DNA of 64,000 nucleotides, taken from Allostella sp. ATCC 35155. GTDB taxonomy: Bacteria > Pseudomonadota > Alphaproteobacteria > ATCC43930 > Allostellaceae. Location: positions 4,697,974 through 4,761,973 of the forward strand of contig AP019701.1 of the NCBI GenBank assembly GCA_006738865.1, read 5' to 3'. Every line of letters starts with the position of its first letter. Position 1 is the stretch's first letter. The notes beneath the pieces were generated by a model that was given only the letters and a program-made list of their open reading frames with translations, had not been told where the DNA came from and searched no databases. The position numbers were made by a program, and so were the translations under genes. This document shows positions 1 to 9,988 of this stretch, piece after piece.

Positions 1-619
1 CGGCGTGGCCGTGCTGGCCGCCGCCATCGTCGGCATCCGCAGCCGCTGGGTCGGGCTGGAGCGGGCGCCGCCCGGCCCGGTGATCTATGCCGCCAAGCAC
101 CAGTCGGCATGGGACACCATCACCATGCCGGGCGCCCTCGACGAACCGGCGGTCGTGCTGAAGCGGGAACTGCTGCGCATCCCGATCTATGGCGGCTTCC
201 TCGGGCGCTGGGGCGCAATTCCGGTCGACCGCAAGGCGGGCGCCAAGGCGCTGCGCGGCATGGTCGCCGATGCGCGCGCCCTCGCCGAGGCCGGACGCTC
301 GATCCTGATCTATCCCCAAGGCACCCGCGTGCCGCCCACGGCCGACGGTGAGCCGGCGCCGTACCAGCCCGGCGTGGCGGCGCTCTATGCCCAGCTGGGC
401 CTGCCGGTGGTGCCGATCGCCCTCGATTCCGGCCTGTGCTGGGGGCGGCGATCCTTCTTCAAGCGGCCGGGCACGATCACCGTGGAACTGCTGCCGGCCA
501 TCCCGCCCGGTCTCGACCGCCGCACATTCCTGCGCCGGCTGGAGGGCGACATCGAGTCCGCGACCGACCGTCTCGTCGCCGGGGCTGTGGAAAAGCGGCC
601 ACCGCAATCCCGGGGATAA
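1..619 (+). CDS. plsC: 1-acyl-sn-glycerol-3-phosphate acyltransferase family protein (5' end missing)
   Basis: This is the 3' part of a membrane acyltransferase of the PlsC/LPLAT family, which moves an acyl chain onto the sn-2 hydroxyl of lysophosphatidic acid in phospholipid synthesis. The frame is open at the window edge, with the first full codon at base 2, so the true start and the N-terminal membrane anchor lie outside. The HX4D catalytic box is visible as HQSAWD about 30 residues in, and the substrate-binding box as YPQGTR near residue 103. Roughly 40 N-terminal residues are expected to be missing. The exact acyl acceptor cannot be told from sequence alone. Confidence 0.85.
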   Translation, partial: GVAVLAAAIVGIRSRWVGLERAPPGPVIYAAKHQSAWDTITMPGALDEPAVVLKRELLRIPIYGGFLGRWGAIPVDRKAGAKALRGMVADARALAEAGRSILIYPQGTRVPPTADGEPAPYQPGVAALYAQLGLPVVPIALDSGLCWGRRSFFKRPGTITVELLPAIPPGLDRRTFLRRLEGDIESATDRLVAGAVEKRPPQSRG

Positions 620-700
620 CGGGGACAGATCGGAATTGCGCCACGCGGCCCGACCCTTGGCGGTCGCCGATCCGGCGGAAACGGAACGTGAACATGGAAC

Positions 701-729
701 TTGACCGGTCCGGGACCGCTGCCTAGATT
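701..729 (+). promoter_or_regulatory. Predicted sigma-70-type promoter of nrdJ
   Basis: A TTGACC -35 hexamer (701-706) and a TAGATT -10 hexamer (724-729) are separated by exactly 17 bases. They sit 30 bases upstream of the nrdJ start, giving a leader of roughly 20-25 bases that contains the GAGGAGG ribosome site. The leader is too short for a cobalamin riboswitch, although the enzyme is expected to use B12. Confidence 0.6.
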
Positions 730-758
730 CCGAAGTCCCGGCGAGGAGGCCCCCCTGC

Positions 759-3077
759 ATGGCCAGCGTAGCGGCGATCTCCCAACAGATCTGGGACATG
801 AAGTACCGGCTGAAGGGCCCGGACGGCGTCCCGCTCGACGGCACGATCGAGGATAGCTGGCGCCGCGTCGCGCGGGCCGTGGCGGCGATCGAGTCCGATC
901 CGGGGCAGTGGGAAGACCGCTACTACGAAGCGCTCGAGGGCTTCCGTTTCCTGCCGGCCGGCCGCATCCTGGCCGGCGCCGGCACCGGGCGCACGGTGAC
1001 GCTCTTCAACTGCTTCGTCATGGGCACCGTGCCCGACGACATGGGCGGCATCTTCCAGCATCTGCGGGAAGCCGCGCTGACGATGCAGCAGGGCGGCGGC
1101 ATCGGCTACGACTTCTCGACGCTGCGGCCGCGCGGCGCGCCGGTGAAGGGCGTCGGCGCCGACGCCTCGGGTCCCCTCTCCTTCATGGACGTGTGGGACG
1201 CGATGTGCCGCACCATCATGAGCGCCGGCCATCGCCGCGGCGCCATGATGGCGACGATGGCCTGCGACCACCCGGACATCGAGGCTTTCGTCGCCGCCAA
1301 GCGGGAGCCGGGGCGGCTGCGCATGTTCAACCTCTCGGTGCTGGTCACCGATGCCTTCATGGCTGCGGTGCGCGAGGACCAGCCCTGGGAGCTGCGCTTC
1401 GAGGGCGTGACCTGGAAGGTGCTGCGCGCCCGCGAGCTGTGGGACGCGATCATGCGCGCGACCTACGCCTATGCCGAACCGGGCGTCATCTTCATCGACC
1501 GCATCAACCGGCGGAACAACCTGCATTATTGCGAGACGATCCGGGCCACCAACCCCTGCGGCGAGCAGCCTTTGCCGCCCTACGGCGCCTGCCTGCTCGG
1601 CTCGGTCAACCTCGCCGCCCTCGTGCTCGACCCGTTCACCGGCAATGCCCGGCTCGACCTCGATCGGCTGCGGACCCTGGTGCCCGTGGCCGTGCGGATG
1701 ATGGATGCCGTGATCGACGTCTCCCGCTTTCCCCTGCCGGAGCAGGCGGCGGAGGCGCGGGCCAAGCGCCGCATCGGGCTCGGCGTCACGGGCCTCGCCG
1801 ACGCCCTCATCCTGTGCGGGGTCCGCTACGGCAGCCAGGAGGCGGTGGCATTGACCGAGCGCTGGATGCAGGAGATCCGGCGCCACGCCTATCTCGCCTC
1901 GACCGAACTCGCGCGCGAGAAGGGGGCCTTCCCGCTCTTCGAGCGCGAGGCCTATCTGGCGGGCGAGACGGTGTCCGAACTCGACGAGGACGTCCGCGCG
2001 GCGATCGCGCGCCACGGCATCCGCAACGCGCTGCTGACCTCGGTCGCGCCGACCGGCACGATCTCCATCTTCGCCGACAACGTCTCCTCGGGGCTGGAGC
2101 CCGTCTTCAGCTTCCGCTATTCGCGCCAGGTGCTGATGCCCGACGGCACCCGCCGCGAGGAGGAGGTGACGGACCACGCCTATCGCCTGTTCCGCCGGCT
2201 GGAGGGCGAGAACAAGCCGCTGCCGGACTATTTCGTCGACGCCCAGACCCTGACCCCGGCCGACCATCTCGTCATGCAGGCGGCCGTCCAGCGCTACGTC
2301 GACAGCTCGATCTCGAAGACCATCAACGTCCCGGTCGACATCCCCTTCGATGCCTTCAAGGACGTCTATCTCCGCGCCTACGAACTCGGCTGCAAGGGCT
2401 GCACGACCTATCGCCCGAACGCGGTGACGGGCTCGGTGCTGAGCGTCCAGCCGGCGGCCGGGACGGTCGAGGCGCGCCAGCAGGAGCTGCCGCTGGCCCC
2501 CCCGCCGGCGCGGCCCGCCGACCTCTACGAGGCGGGTGGCGTCGTCTACATGACACGGCCGCTCGACCGGCCGGAGGCCCTGCCCGGCAAGACCTACAAG
2601 ATCCGCTGGCCCGAGACCGACCACGCCATCTACATCACCCTCAACGACATCGTGCAGGACGGACGCCGGCGCCCGTTCGAGGTCTTCATCAATTCGAAGA
2701 GCACCGAGCACTATGCCTGGACGGTGGCGCTGACCCGCATGATCAGCGCGGTCTTCCGCCGCGGCGGCGACGTCTCCTTCGTCGTCGACGAGCTGAAGGC
2801 CGTCTTCGACCCCCGTGGCGGCACCTGGATGGATGGCCGCTACGTTCCCTCGCTGCTGGCGGCGATCGGCGAGGTCATCGAGCGGCACATGCGCGACATC
2901 GGCTTCATCGCCGGGCCGCAGGAACGGGCGCCCGAAGCCGGCCGCCAGGTCGTCGGCCTGCCGACCGAGGGGCCGGCGGCGGCCCTGCGGCAGTGCCCGA
3001 AATGCGGCACCGCCGGCCTCATCCGGCAGGAGGGCTGCGACAGCTGCATCAATTGCGGCTACTCCAAATGCAGCTGA
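759..3077 (+). CDS. nrdJ: Adenosylcobalamin-dependent (class II) ribonucleotide reductase
   Basis: This 772-residue protein reduces ribonucleotides to deoxyribonucleotides in the cytoplasm using adenosylcobalamin to generate the thiyl radical. The N-terminal domain is followed by the ten-stranded barrel with the active-site motif NPCGEQPLPPYGAC near residues 266-279. A TSCPD domain follows at about residues 605-710. The C-terminus is a cysteine-rich tail with CPKC and CINCGYSKC, which serves as the redox or zinc tail in this family. The ATG at 759 has a strong GAGGAGG site at 743-749. No activase or small subunit is nearby, as expected for class II. The class II assignment is by family resemblance. 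Confidence 0.95.
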   Translation: MASVAAISQQIWDMKYRLKGPDGVPLDGTIEDSWRRVARAVAAIESDPGQWEDRYYEALEGFRFLPAGRILAGAGTGRTVTLFNCFVMGTVPDDMGGIFQHLREAALTMQQGGGIGYDFSTLRPRGAPVKGVGADASGPLSFMDVWDAMCRTIMSAGHRRGAMMATMACDHPDIEAFVAAKREPGRLRMFNLSVLVTDAFMAAVREDQPWELRFEGVTWKVLRARELWDAIMRATYAYAEPGVIFIDRINRRNNLHYCETIRATNPCGEQPLPPYGACLLGSVNLAALVLDPFTGNARLDLDRLRTLVPVAVRMMDAVIDVSRFPLPEQAAEARAKRRIGLGVTGLADALILCGVRYGSQEAVALTERWMQEIRRHAYLASTELAREKGAFPLFEREAYLAGETVSELDEDVRAAIARHGIRNALLTSVAPTGTISIFADNVSSGLEPVFSFRYSRQVLMPDGTRREEEVTDHAYRLFRRLEGENKPLPDYFVDAQTLTPADHLVMQAAVQRYVDSSISKTINVPVDIPFDAFKDVYLRAYELGCKGCTTYRPNAVTGSVLSVQPAAGTVEARQQELPLAPPPARPADLYEAGGVVYMTRPLDRPEALPGKTYKIRWPETDHAIYITLNDIVQDGRRRPFEVFINSKSTEHYAWTVALTRMISAVFRRGGDVSFVVDELKAVFDPRGGTWMDGRYVPSLLAAIGEVIERHMRDIGFIAGPQERAPEAGRQVVGLPTEGPAAALRQCPKCGTAGLIRQEGCDSCINCGYSKCS

Positions 3078-3169
3078 AGGCCGGCGGTCGCTGACCGCGC
3101 CGCCGCCATGCTATGGAGGCGGATGCGCGGGCTGCGAGGCCCGCAGGCACGGGGGTCGGGGAGCCGGCG

Positions 3170-4486
3170 ATGAAGGGGGTTCTGCGTTCGGTCGGCCCCC
3201 TGCTGCTGGGCATCGGCATGGTGCTGCTCGCGTCCGGCCTCTTCAACTCGTTCCTCTCGCTGCGCATGGGAATCGAGGCGTTTCCGCCGCAGCTCATCGG
3301 CTTCGTCGTCTCGGCCTATTTCGCCGGCTTCCTCTTCGGCTCGCTCTGGACCGGCGCGATCGTGGCGCAGGTCGGCCATATCCGGGCCTTCGCGGCCTTC
3401 GCCGCGATCCTGACCGGCTCGTTCCTGTTCCTGGCGCTGTTCGTCAGCCCCTGGGCCTGGATGGCCATCCGGGTGCTGTCGGGCTTCGCCATCGCCGGCA
3501 TCTTCGTCGTCACCGAAAGCTGGCTCAACGACCGGGCGGACAGCGGCAATCGCGGCAGCATCCTGTCGCTCTACATGATCGTCAACCAATTGGCCTCCGG
3601 GCTCGGCCAGCAGTTGCTGCAGGCGGGCGATCCGGCCGGGCCGGACCTCTTCCTGATCGCGGGGGCGCTGCTCTCGGTCGCCTTGGTGCCGGTGGCGCTG
3701 TCGCCGTCGGCCGGGCCGCCGCCGCCGTCGCGCAACGCGCTCAGCCTGTTGGCGCTCTACCGGATCTCGCCGCTCGGCGTCGTCGGCTGTTTCGCGGTCG
3801 GACTGTCCAACGCCGCCTTCTACAGCCTGGCGCCGCTCTTCGGGCATTCGCTCGGCCTGTCGGTGGCGGCCATCGCCCAGTTCATGACCGTGACGATCCT
3901 GGCCGGCATGGTCATGCAATGGCCAATCGGCCGCCTGTCGGACCGGCGGGACCGCCGGCACATCATCGCCGGAGTGACGGCAGGGGTCGTGGTGGCGGCG
4001 GCTGCGATCGCGGTGGCCGGCGCCTGGTCGCTGCCGCTGCCGCTGCTGCTCGGGCTGGTCGCGGTCTATGGCGGCCTCTCATTGACCGTCTACCCGCTGA
4101 TGGTCGCCCATGCGAACGACTTCACCGGACCGGGTCAGCGCGTCGCGGCCAGCGCCGGTCTGCTGCTGGCCTACGGCATCGGCGCCGTCATCGGCCCGAT
4201 CGTCGCCGCCAACCTCATGGGCTTCTTCGGGCCCCAGGCCCTGTTCGCCTACGTCGCGCTGATCGCGGCAGGCCTCTGCGCCTTCACCGTCTACCGGATC
4301 GGCCGGCGAGCCCCGGTGCCGGTCGACGCCCGGGATGCCTTCGTGCCGGTGGCCGAAACGACTGCGGCGCCCAGGCCCGGACCCGGCCAAGACGCCGCTG
4401 ACGTTCATGACGAACCATCGGGTAACGAACGCGCGGAGGCCCCCCGATCCTCCTCCGGCGCCGCAACGGGCGAAGGCGGGCGCTAG
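3170..4486 (+). CDS. MFS transporter, YcaD-like
   Basis: This is a 438-residue inner-membrane protein with about twelve hydrophobic segments. The first half resembles the YcaD branch of the major facilitator superfamily, including the TESWLNDRADSGNRGSIL loop after TM4-TM5 (E. coli YcaD has an equivalent E-S-x-L loop). The substrate is unknown. I chose the ATG at 3170, preceded by GGTCGGGGAG, over an in-frame ATG at 3113, because the extra residues are not membrane-like. The C-terminal ~50 residues are polar and Pro/Ala-rich. Its stop codon lies inside a CTAG tetranucleotide that also supplies the stop of the convergent XRE gene. Confidence 0.85.
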   Translation: MKGVLRSVGPLLLGIGMVLLASGLFNSFLSLRMGIEAFPPQLIGFVVSAYFAGFLFGSLWTGAIVAQVGHIRAFAAFAAILTGSFLFLALFVSPWAWMAIRVLSGFAIAGIFVVTESWLNDRADSGNRGSILSLYMIVNQLASGLGQQLLQAGDPAGPDLFLIAGALLSVALVPVALSPSAGPPPPSRNALSLLALYRISPLGVVGCFAVGLSNAAFYSLAPLFGHSLGLSVAAIAQFMTVTILAGMVMQWPIGRLSDRRDRRHIIAGVTAGVVVAAAAIAVAGAWSLPLPLLLGLVAVYGGLSLTVYPLMVAHANDFTGPGQRVAASAGLLLAYGIGAVIGPIVAANLMGFFGPQALFAYVALIAAGLCAFTVYRIGRRAPVPVDARDAFVPVAETTAAPRPGPGQDAADVHDEPSGNERAEAPRSSSGAATGEGGR

Positions 4487-4905
4487 GCCGCCACCGCGTG
4501 ACCGTTGGCGAGGACGCGGGCCAGATGGCTCAGCGCCTCCTTCTGCTTCTGATCCCCGATCTGGGCGAAATTGCGCGCCAGTTCGAGGCTCATGCGGTCG
4601 CGACCGCCGGCGCTGCGGCCACCCTCCTCCTCGATGCCCTCGAAGAAGTAGCTGACGGGAACCCCCAGGACCTGGGAGATCTCGAACAGCCGGCCGGCCG
4701 AGACGCGGTTGATCCCGCGCTCATACTTATGCGCCTGCTGGTAGGTGACGCCGATCATGTCGGCGAGTTGCTGTTGGGTCAGGCCGAGCACGATCCGCCG
4801 CTCGCGGATCATCGCCCCGACGTGGCGATCGACCACGCGGGCCCGGCTGCTGGATCGCTTGGTTCCCGCCTCCGGCATGGCCGTGCGCGGACTTCCGTCA
4901 TCCAT
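4483..4905 (-). CDS. XRE-family helix-turn-helix transcriptional regulator
   Basis: This 140-residue protein has a Cro/CI-type HTH domain at about residues 26-82. It begins RERRIVLGLTQQQLADMIGV and continues with the recognition-helix region TYQQAHKYERGINRVS. The C-terminal tail of about 50 residues is polar. Proteins of this type are widespread in Alphaproteobacteria and often control cell-envelope or stationary-phase genes, but no target is evident here. The start is well supported: AGAAGGAG lies 8 bases upstream of the ATG. Paired near-palindromes about 190 bases upstream (5091-5120) could be operators. The gene converges on the MFS gene with a 4-base overlap. Confidence 0.88.
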   Translation of the reverse strand: MDDGSPRTAMPEAGTKRSSSRARVVDRHVGAMIRERRIVLGLTQQQLADMIGVTYQQAHKYERGINRVSAGRLFEISQVLGVPVSYFFEGIEEEGGRSAGGRDRMSLELARNFAQIGDQKQKEALSHLARVLANGHAVAA

Positions 4906-5090
4906 ATCGACGCTCCTTCTCTCGATGTCGCCGGCCGCCCGGTACCGAATGCTCGGACGGCCGACGAGCGCTGCGGTCGAACGCTAGGCGTCCACACGCC
5001 GGGTCGATGACCCGGACCCGCGAGCATCAGTTTGGGGTGGGGCGACCGACGGTCAACCGCAAGAGGCACAGATACGGCCGCGTTCCCTCG

Positions 5091-5120
5091 CCAATTGGTT
5101 TATGAATCGCGCCAAATTGG
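5091..5120. promoter_or_regulatory. Paired CCAATTGG-type near-palindromes
   Basis: CCAATTGG (5091-5098) is a perfect palindrome and CCAAATTGG (5112-5120) a near copy 13 bases further on. They lie in the 284-base region between the XRE gene and panE, which holds no convincing gene. The AT-rich character stands out from the surroundings. They could be an operator for the XRE protein, but this is inference from position and symmetry only. Confidence 0.3.
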
Positions 5121-5189
5121 ATCAAATGGAACGGCAGGCTGCCGCAATTCGCGCACTCGTCCCCATACGAGCGCGCCGCGGCGGCCGGT

Positions 5190-6166
5190 CTAGGAGGCGA
5201 GGCAGCCCGCCACGCGCGCCCGCTGCCGGACGAGCCCCAGCACGACGTCGAGCGTCGGCGTCGCGACGCCGACCAGCCTCGCCAGTTCCTGCACCGCGGC
5301 GACCAGGGCATCGATCTCCATCGGCCGGCCGCGCTCCAGGTCCTGGAGCATGCTGGTCTTGTGCGCCCCGACGTCCTTGGCCCACTGGATGCGGGTATCG
5401 ACGTCCACCGCCAGCTTCGCGCCCAGCGCCGTCGCCACCGCTTCGACCTCGACCATCAGGGCGCGGACGATGGGACGCGTCGCCGCATCGGAAGCGATCT
5501 CCTCCAGCGTTCCGTGGGTCAGCGCACTGATCGGGTTGAACCCGGCATTGCCCCAGAGCTTGAGCCAGATGTCGTCGCGGATGCGGGGCCGCACCGGTGC
5601 CTTCAGGCCCGCCGCACCCATCGCCTGGCTGAGCGCCTGGACCCTGGGCGAGCGGCTGCCGTCGATCTCCCCCAGCTGGAAGCGGTTGCCCTCGACATGC
5701 CGGATCACCCCCGGCTCGACCACTTCGCAGGCGGGATAGACGACGCAGCCGATCACCCGCTCCGGTGCGATGGCCGCCGCGATCCGGCCCTCGGGATCGA
5801 CGGCATGGATGCGCTGGCCCGCCCACGGGCCGGGCTGGCGCTCGAAATACCACCACGGCACGCCGTTCATCGCGGTGACGACCGAGGTCTCGGGCCCGAA
5901 CAACGGCGCGAGCTGGTGGGCTACGGGCGGCAGGGAGTGCGCCTTCAGCGTTATGACGACGCTGTCCTGCGGCCCCGCTTCGGCCGGGTCCGATGTGGCG
6001 GCGACGCGGGCGACCTTGCGCTCGTCGCCGATCAGCAGCGTCAGCCCGTTCTCGCGGATGGCCGCCAGATGGGCACCGCGCGCGATGACCGTGACCTCCT
6101 GCCCGGCGAGCGCCAGCTCGGCCGCGAGATAGCCGCCGATCGCGCCGGCGCCGAAGATGCAGATTC

Positions 6167-6170
<4 letters not shown>
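5190..6170 (-). CDS. panE: 2-dehydropantoate 2-reductase family protein
   Basis: This 326-residue protein belongs to the ApbA/PanE family, which reduces ketopantoate with NADPH in pantothenate and CoA synthesis. The Rossmann motif is GAGAIGGYLA at residues 7-16. The catalytic Lys and its neighbouring Asn are visible in WLKLWGNAGFNP, with helical C-terminal domain following. The ATG overlaps the stop of the upstream acyl-CoA ligase as ATGA, so translation is probably coupled. No panB, panC or panD is near, and PanE paralogs acting on other 2-keto acids are common. Partnership with a CoA ligase therefore suggests a catabolic rather than vitamin role. The family is certain, the substrate is not. 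Confidence 0.88.
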
Positions 6171-7696
<1,526 letters not shown>

Positions 7697-7868
7697 CGGC
7701 GTCTCTTCCCCGTTTCCTGGCGATTTCTTCCCCGGCCGGAAAGCCTATCAGTGGTCGGCCACCGAGGCCAACGTCCAGCGGAGCGGCGGATTGCGTCCGT
7801 CTGTGCGCAACGGGACTGGCGGAGGTGGCGAATCCGGCGCAGGATTCGCGTCCAACAATCGGGTTTCG

Positions 7869-8789
7869 ATGCGCTCCAGCTTCCTGCCGCCGGCCAGCCG
7901 CGGCGACATCCGCCGCGGCATCCTCTACATGGTGGGCGCGGTCTTCGTCTTCTCCGTGCTGAATGCCGCGATCAAGTGGATGGTCGCCAGCTACCCGGTT
8001 CCCGAGGTGGTGTTCATCCGCTGCCTGTTCGCGCTCATTCCATGCTTCGTGCTGGTGGCGATCAGCGGCGGCCTCAAGGTTCTGCGCACACGGCGGCTCG
8101 GCTGGCACGTCTCGCGCGCCATGCTGCAGTTCGTCTCGATGAGCTGCAATTTCCTCGCCTTCAGCATGATGCCGCTGGCCGACGCGGTGGCGATCGGATT
8201 CGCCGCGCCGATCTTCCTCACCGCACTGTCGGTGCCGCTGCTGGGCGAGAAGGTCGGCGTCTACCGCTGGGCCGCCGTCGCGTTCGGCTTCGCCGGCGTG
8301 CTGATCATGGTGCGGCCGACGGGGGACGTGCTGAATTCCGGCGCGCTGTTCGCGCTGGCCAACGCCATGTTCGGCGCGCTGCTGTCGATCGGCATCCGCC
8401 GCCTCAGCGCGACCGAAGCGAGTGCGACCCTGGTCTTCTACCAGGCCATCATCACGTTCCTGATCGCCACGGCGACGCTGCCCTTCTTCGCCTGGGTGCC
8501 GATCGGCTGGGTCGACTTCTTCCTGATCGGCGCGATCGGAATTTGCTCCGGCGTCGCGCAGTTCTGGTGGACGCAGGCCTTCCGCTTCGGGCCGGCGGCG
8601 ATCCTGGCGCCGTTCAGCTACCTGTCGATGATCTGGGCCGTGCTGATGGGCTACTTCGTGTGGGGCGACATACCGACGCCGACGCTGATCGCGGGCGCCG
8701 TCATCGTGGCCACTTCCGGCCTCTTCATCGCCTACCGCGAGACGCGCCGGCGCGGTGCGGCCAGCCAGCCGGCCAAGCCGGCGAGCTGA
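7869..8789 (+). CDS. DMT-superfamily transporter (EamA domains)
   Basis: This 306-residue inner-membrane protein carries two EamA repeats and about ten hydrophobic helices. A short cytosolic N-terminus (residues 1-17) precedes the first helix, and the charged tail RETRRRG follows the last. Such proteins usually export metabolites or amino acids, but the substrate cannot be read from sequence. I used the ATG at 7869 because upstream in-frame codons give a polar, non-membrane leader. It is transcribed divergently from the CoA ligase across a 172-base gap, with no other gene in between. Confidence 0.85.
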   Translation: MRSSFLPPASRGDIRRGILYMVGAVFVFSVLNAAIKWMVASYPVPEVVFIRCLFALIPCFVLVAISGGLKVLRTRRLGWHVSRAMLQFVSMSCNFLAFSMMPLADAVAIGFAAPIFLTALSVPLLGEKVGVYRWAAVAFGFAGVLIMVRPTGDVLNSGALFALANAMFGALLSIGIRRLSATEASATLVFYQAIITFLIATATLPFFAWVPIGWVDFFLIGAIGICSGVAQFWWTQAFRFGPAAILAPFSYLSMIWAVLMGYFVWGDIPTPTLIAGAVIVATSGLFIAYRETRRRGAASQPAKPAS

Positions 8790-8846
8790 GCCCCGCCGCG
8801 CGCCCCGTCCCGGCAGCGCGCCCCGTCCCGTCAGCCGGGCGAGCGG

Positions 8847-9482
8847 TCAGTCCGACGGCTTGTCCTTGTCGTCGCGCCGCGTCAGCGCATTGAGCTGGTT
8901 CTGCAGGGCGTCGAGCCGCGCCTCCAGCTCGCGCATCGACTCGTTCGCGGGCGGCGGAGGCGGCGGCGAAGTCGGCGGAGGGGACGTACCGGCCCCGCCC
9001 TGCTCGTCCGGACGGCCGGTGAACGGCGTCCACATCTGCATCGCCCGCTCGAACATGGCGAGGTTCTGCTTGCCCAGTTCCTCCAGCCGGCCGAACGGGA
9101 AGAGGTTGCCGAACGCGCCCTGCATGTAGCCGCGGAACTGGTCCTGGTTGCTGGTGAAGGTCTGCATGCTGGCGTCGAGATAGCGCGGCACGAGCCATTG
9201 CAGGTTGTTGCCGTAGAAGCTGATGAGCTGGCGCAGGAAGCCGATCGGCAGCAGGTTGTGCCCGCTCTTCTGCTCCTCCTCGACGATGATCTGCGTGAGC
9301 ACCGTGCGGGTGATGTCCTCGCCGGTCTTCGCGTCGTAGACGACGAAGTCCTGCCCGTCCTTCACCATCTGGCAAAGATGGTCGAGCGTCACATAGCTCG
9401 ACGTGGCGGTGTTGTAGAGCCGCCGGTTCGCGTATTTCTTGATCGTGATGGCTGAGGTCGCCGACCCCGAATCCTCGGACAT
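8847..9482 (-). CDS. phaR: Polyhydroxyalkanoate synthesis repressor PhaR
   Basis: This 211-residue protein has the PHB/PHA accumulation regulator DNA-binding domain at residues 13-72, starting ITIKKYANRRLYNTATSSYV. It is followed by the PHB_acc domain with LLPIGFLRQLISFYGNNLQ. A Pro-rich linker (about residues 165-180) and a C-terminal coiled coil (LEARLDALQNQLNALTRR) complete it. PhaR represses phasin and PHA genes and is released by binding PHA granules. The start at 9482 gives the usual N-terminus. It is divergent from the PhaC-like gene pair, which fits a role in controlling them. Confidence 0.93.
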   Translation of the reverse strand: MSEDSGSATSAITIKKYANRRLYNTATSSYVTLDHLCQMVKDGQDFVVYDAKTGEDITRTVLTQIIVEEEQKSGHNLLPIGFLRQLISFYGNNLQWLVPRYLDASMQTFTSNQDQFRGYMQGAFGNLFPFGRLEELGKQNLAMFERAMQMWTPFTGRPDEQGGAGTSPPPTSPPPPPPANESMRELEARLDALQNQLNALTRRDDKDKPSD

Positions 9483-9616
9483 GTACGCACTCCGGACGGT
9501 GGACGGTCCTGATCCCGTGCATAACATGGATTTCGCTATCGCGAACAGCCGCTGTGCTGCGGCCGCGAACGGAGCGGCGGTAGCGGCGCGGAGTCGGCGC
9601 CGATATAGTCCCGTCG

Positions 9617-9988
9617 ATGGCCGACCCGCCCGACACCGACGAACTCGCCCGGCGGTTCGTGACCCTCTGGCAGGAGCAGATGCTGGCGGTCGCAGCCGAC
9701 CCTGCCGTCGCCGAGACGGCGGCGCGCTGGCTGACGCTCTTCGCCGCGCCGCCGTTCGCGGGCGTGCCGTTCGCCGGCTTCGGCACCCCGTCGCCGGCTC
9801 CCCATCATGACGCCGCCACCCCGCCAGGGCCCCCGCCCGCTGCCGGCGCACATGATGCTGGCCGCCACGATCTGGAGCAGCTCGCGCGCCGCATGGCCGC
9901 TCTTGAGGAACGCATCGCCGGACTCGAGGCCGCCCAGCGCGGGCCCGCTCGCAGACCTCGCCGCGCAGCTCCGCGACGTCGACCCTGA
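9617..9988 (+). CDS. Small coiled-coil protein preceding and overlapping a PhaC-like gene (PhaE-like candidate)
   Basis: This is a 123-residue protein. The N-terminus (residues 6-50) is helical with LARRFVTLWQEQMLAVAAD, then comes a Pro/His/Ala-rich linker. A coiled coil follows ([20 protein letters not shown]) and the tail is Arg-rich ([12 protein letters not shown]). Codons up to about 9806 have G or C in nearly every third position, as in neighbouring real genes. The last 182 bases overlap the next gene in another frame, where wobble GC is weaker. The helix plus coiled-coil layout recalls granule-associated or PhaE-type partners, but that is inference. The alternative is that a single frameshift splits one longer PhaC-like protein. 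Confidence 0.55.
   Translation: MADPPDTDELARRFVTLWQEQMLAVAADPAVAETAARWLTLFAAPPFAGVPFAGFGTPSPAPHHDAATPPGPPPAAGAHDAGRHDLEQLARRMAALEERIAGLEAAQRGPARRPRRAAPRRRP

Noticed and set aside
620..758. Cobalamin riboswitch upstream of the B12-dependent reductase
   Set aside because: A good promoter leaves only about 20-25 leader bases, far too short for that riboswitch.
723..2888. A 721-codon minus-strand open frame over nrdJ
   Set aside because: Antisense shadow of nrdJ with no recognisable domain; the GC-rich code explains the lack of stops.
4906..5189. A tRNA or small gene in the XRE-panE gap
   Set aside because: No cloverleaf or T-loop sequence was found, and the short frames there have poor coding character.
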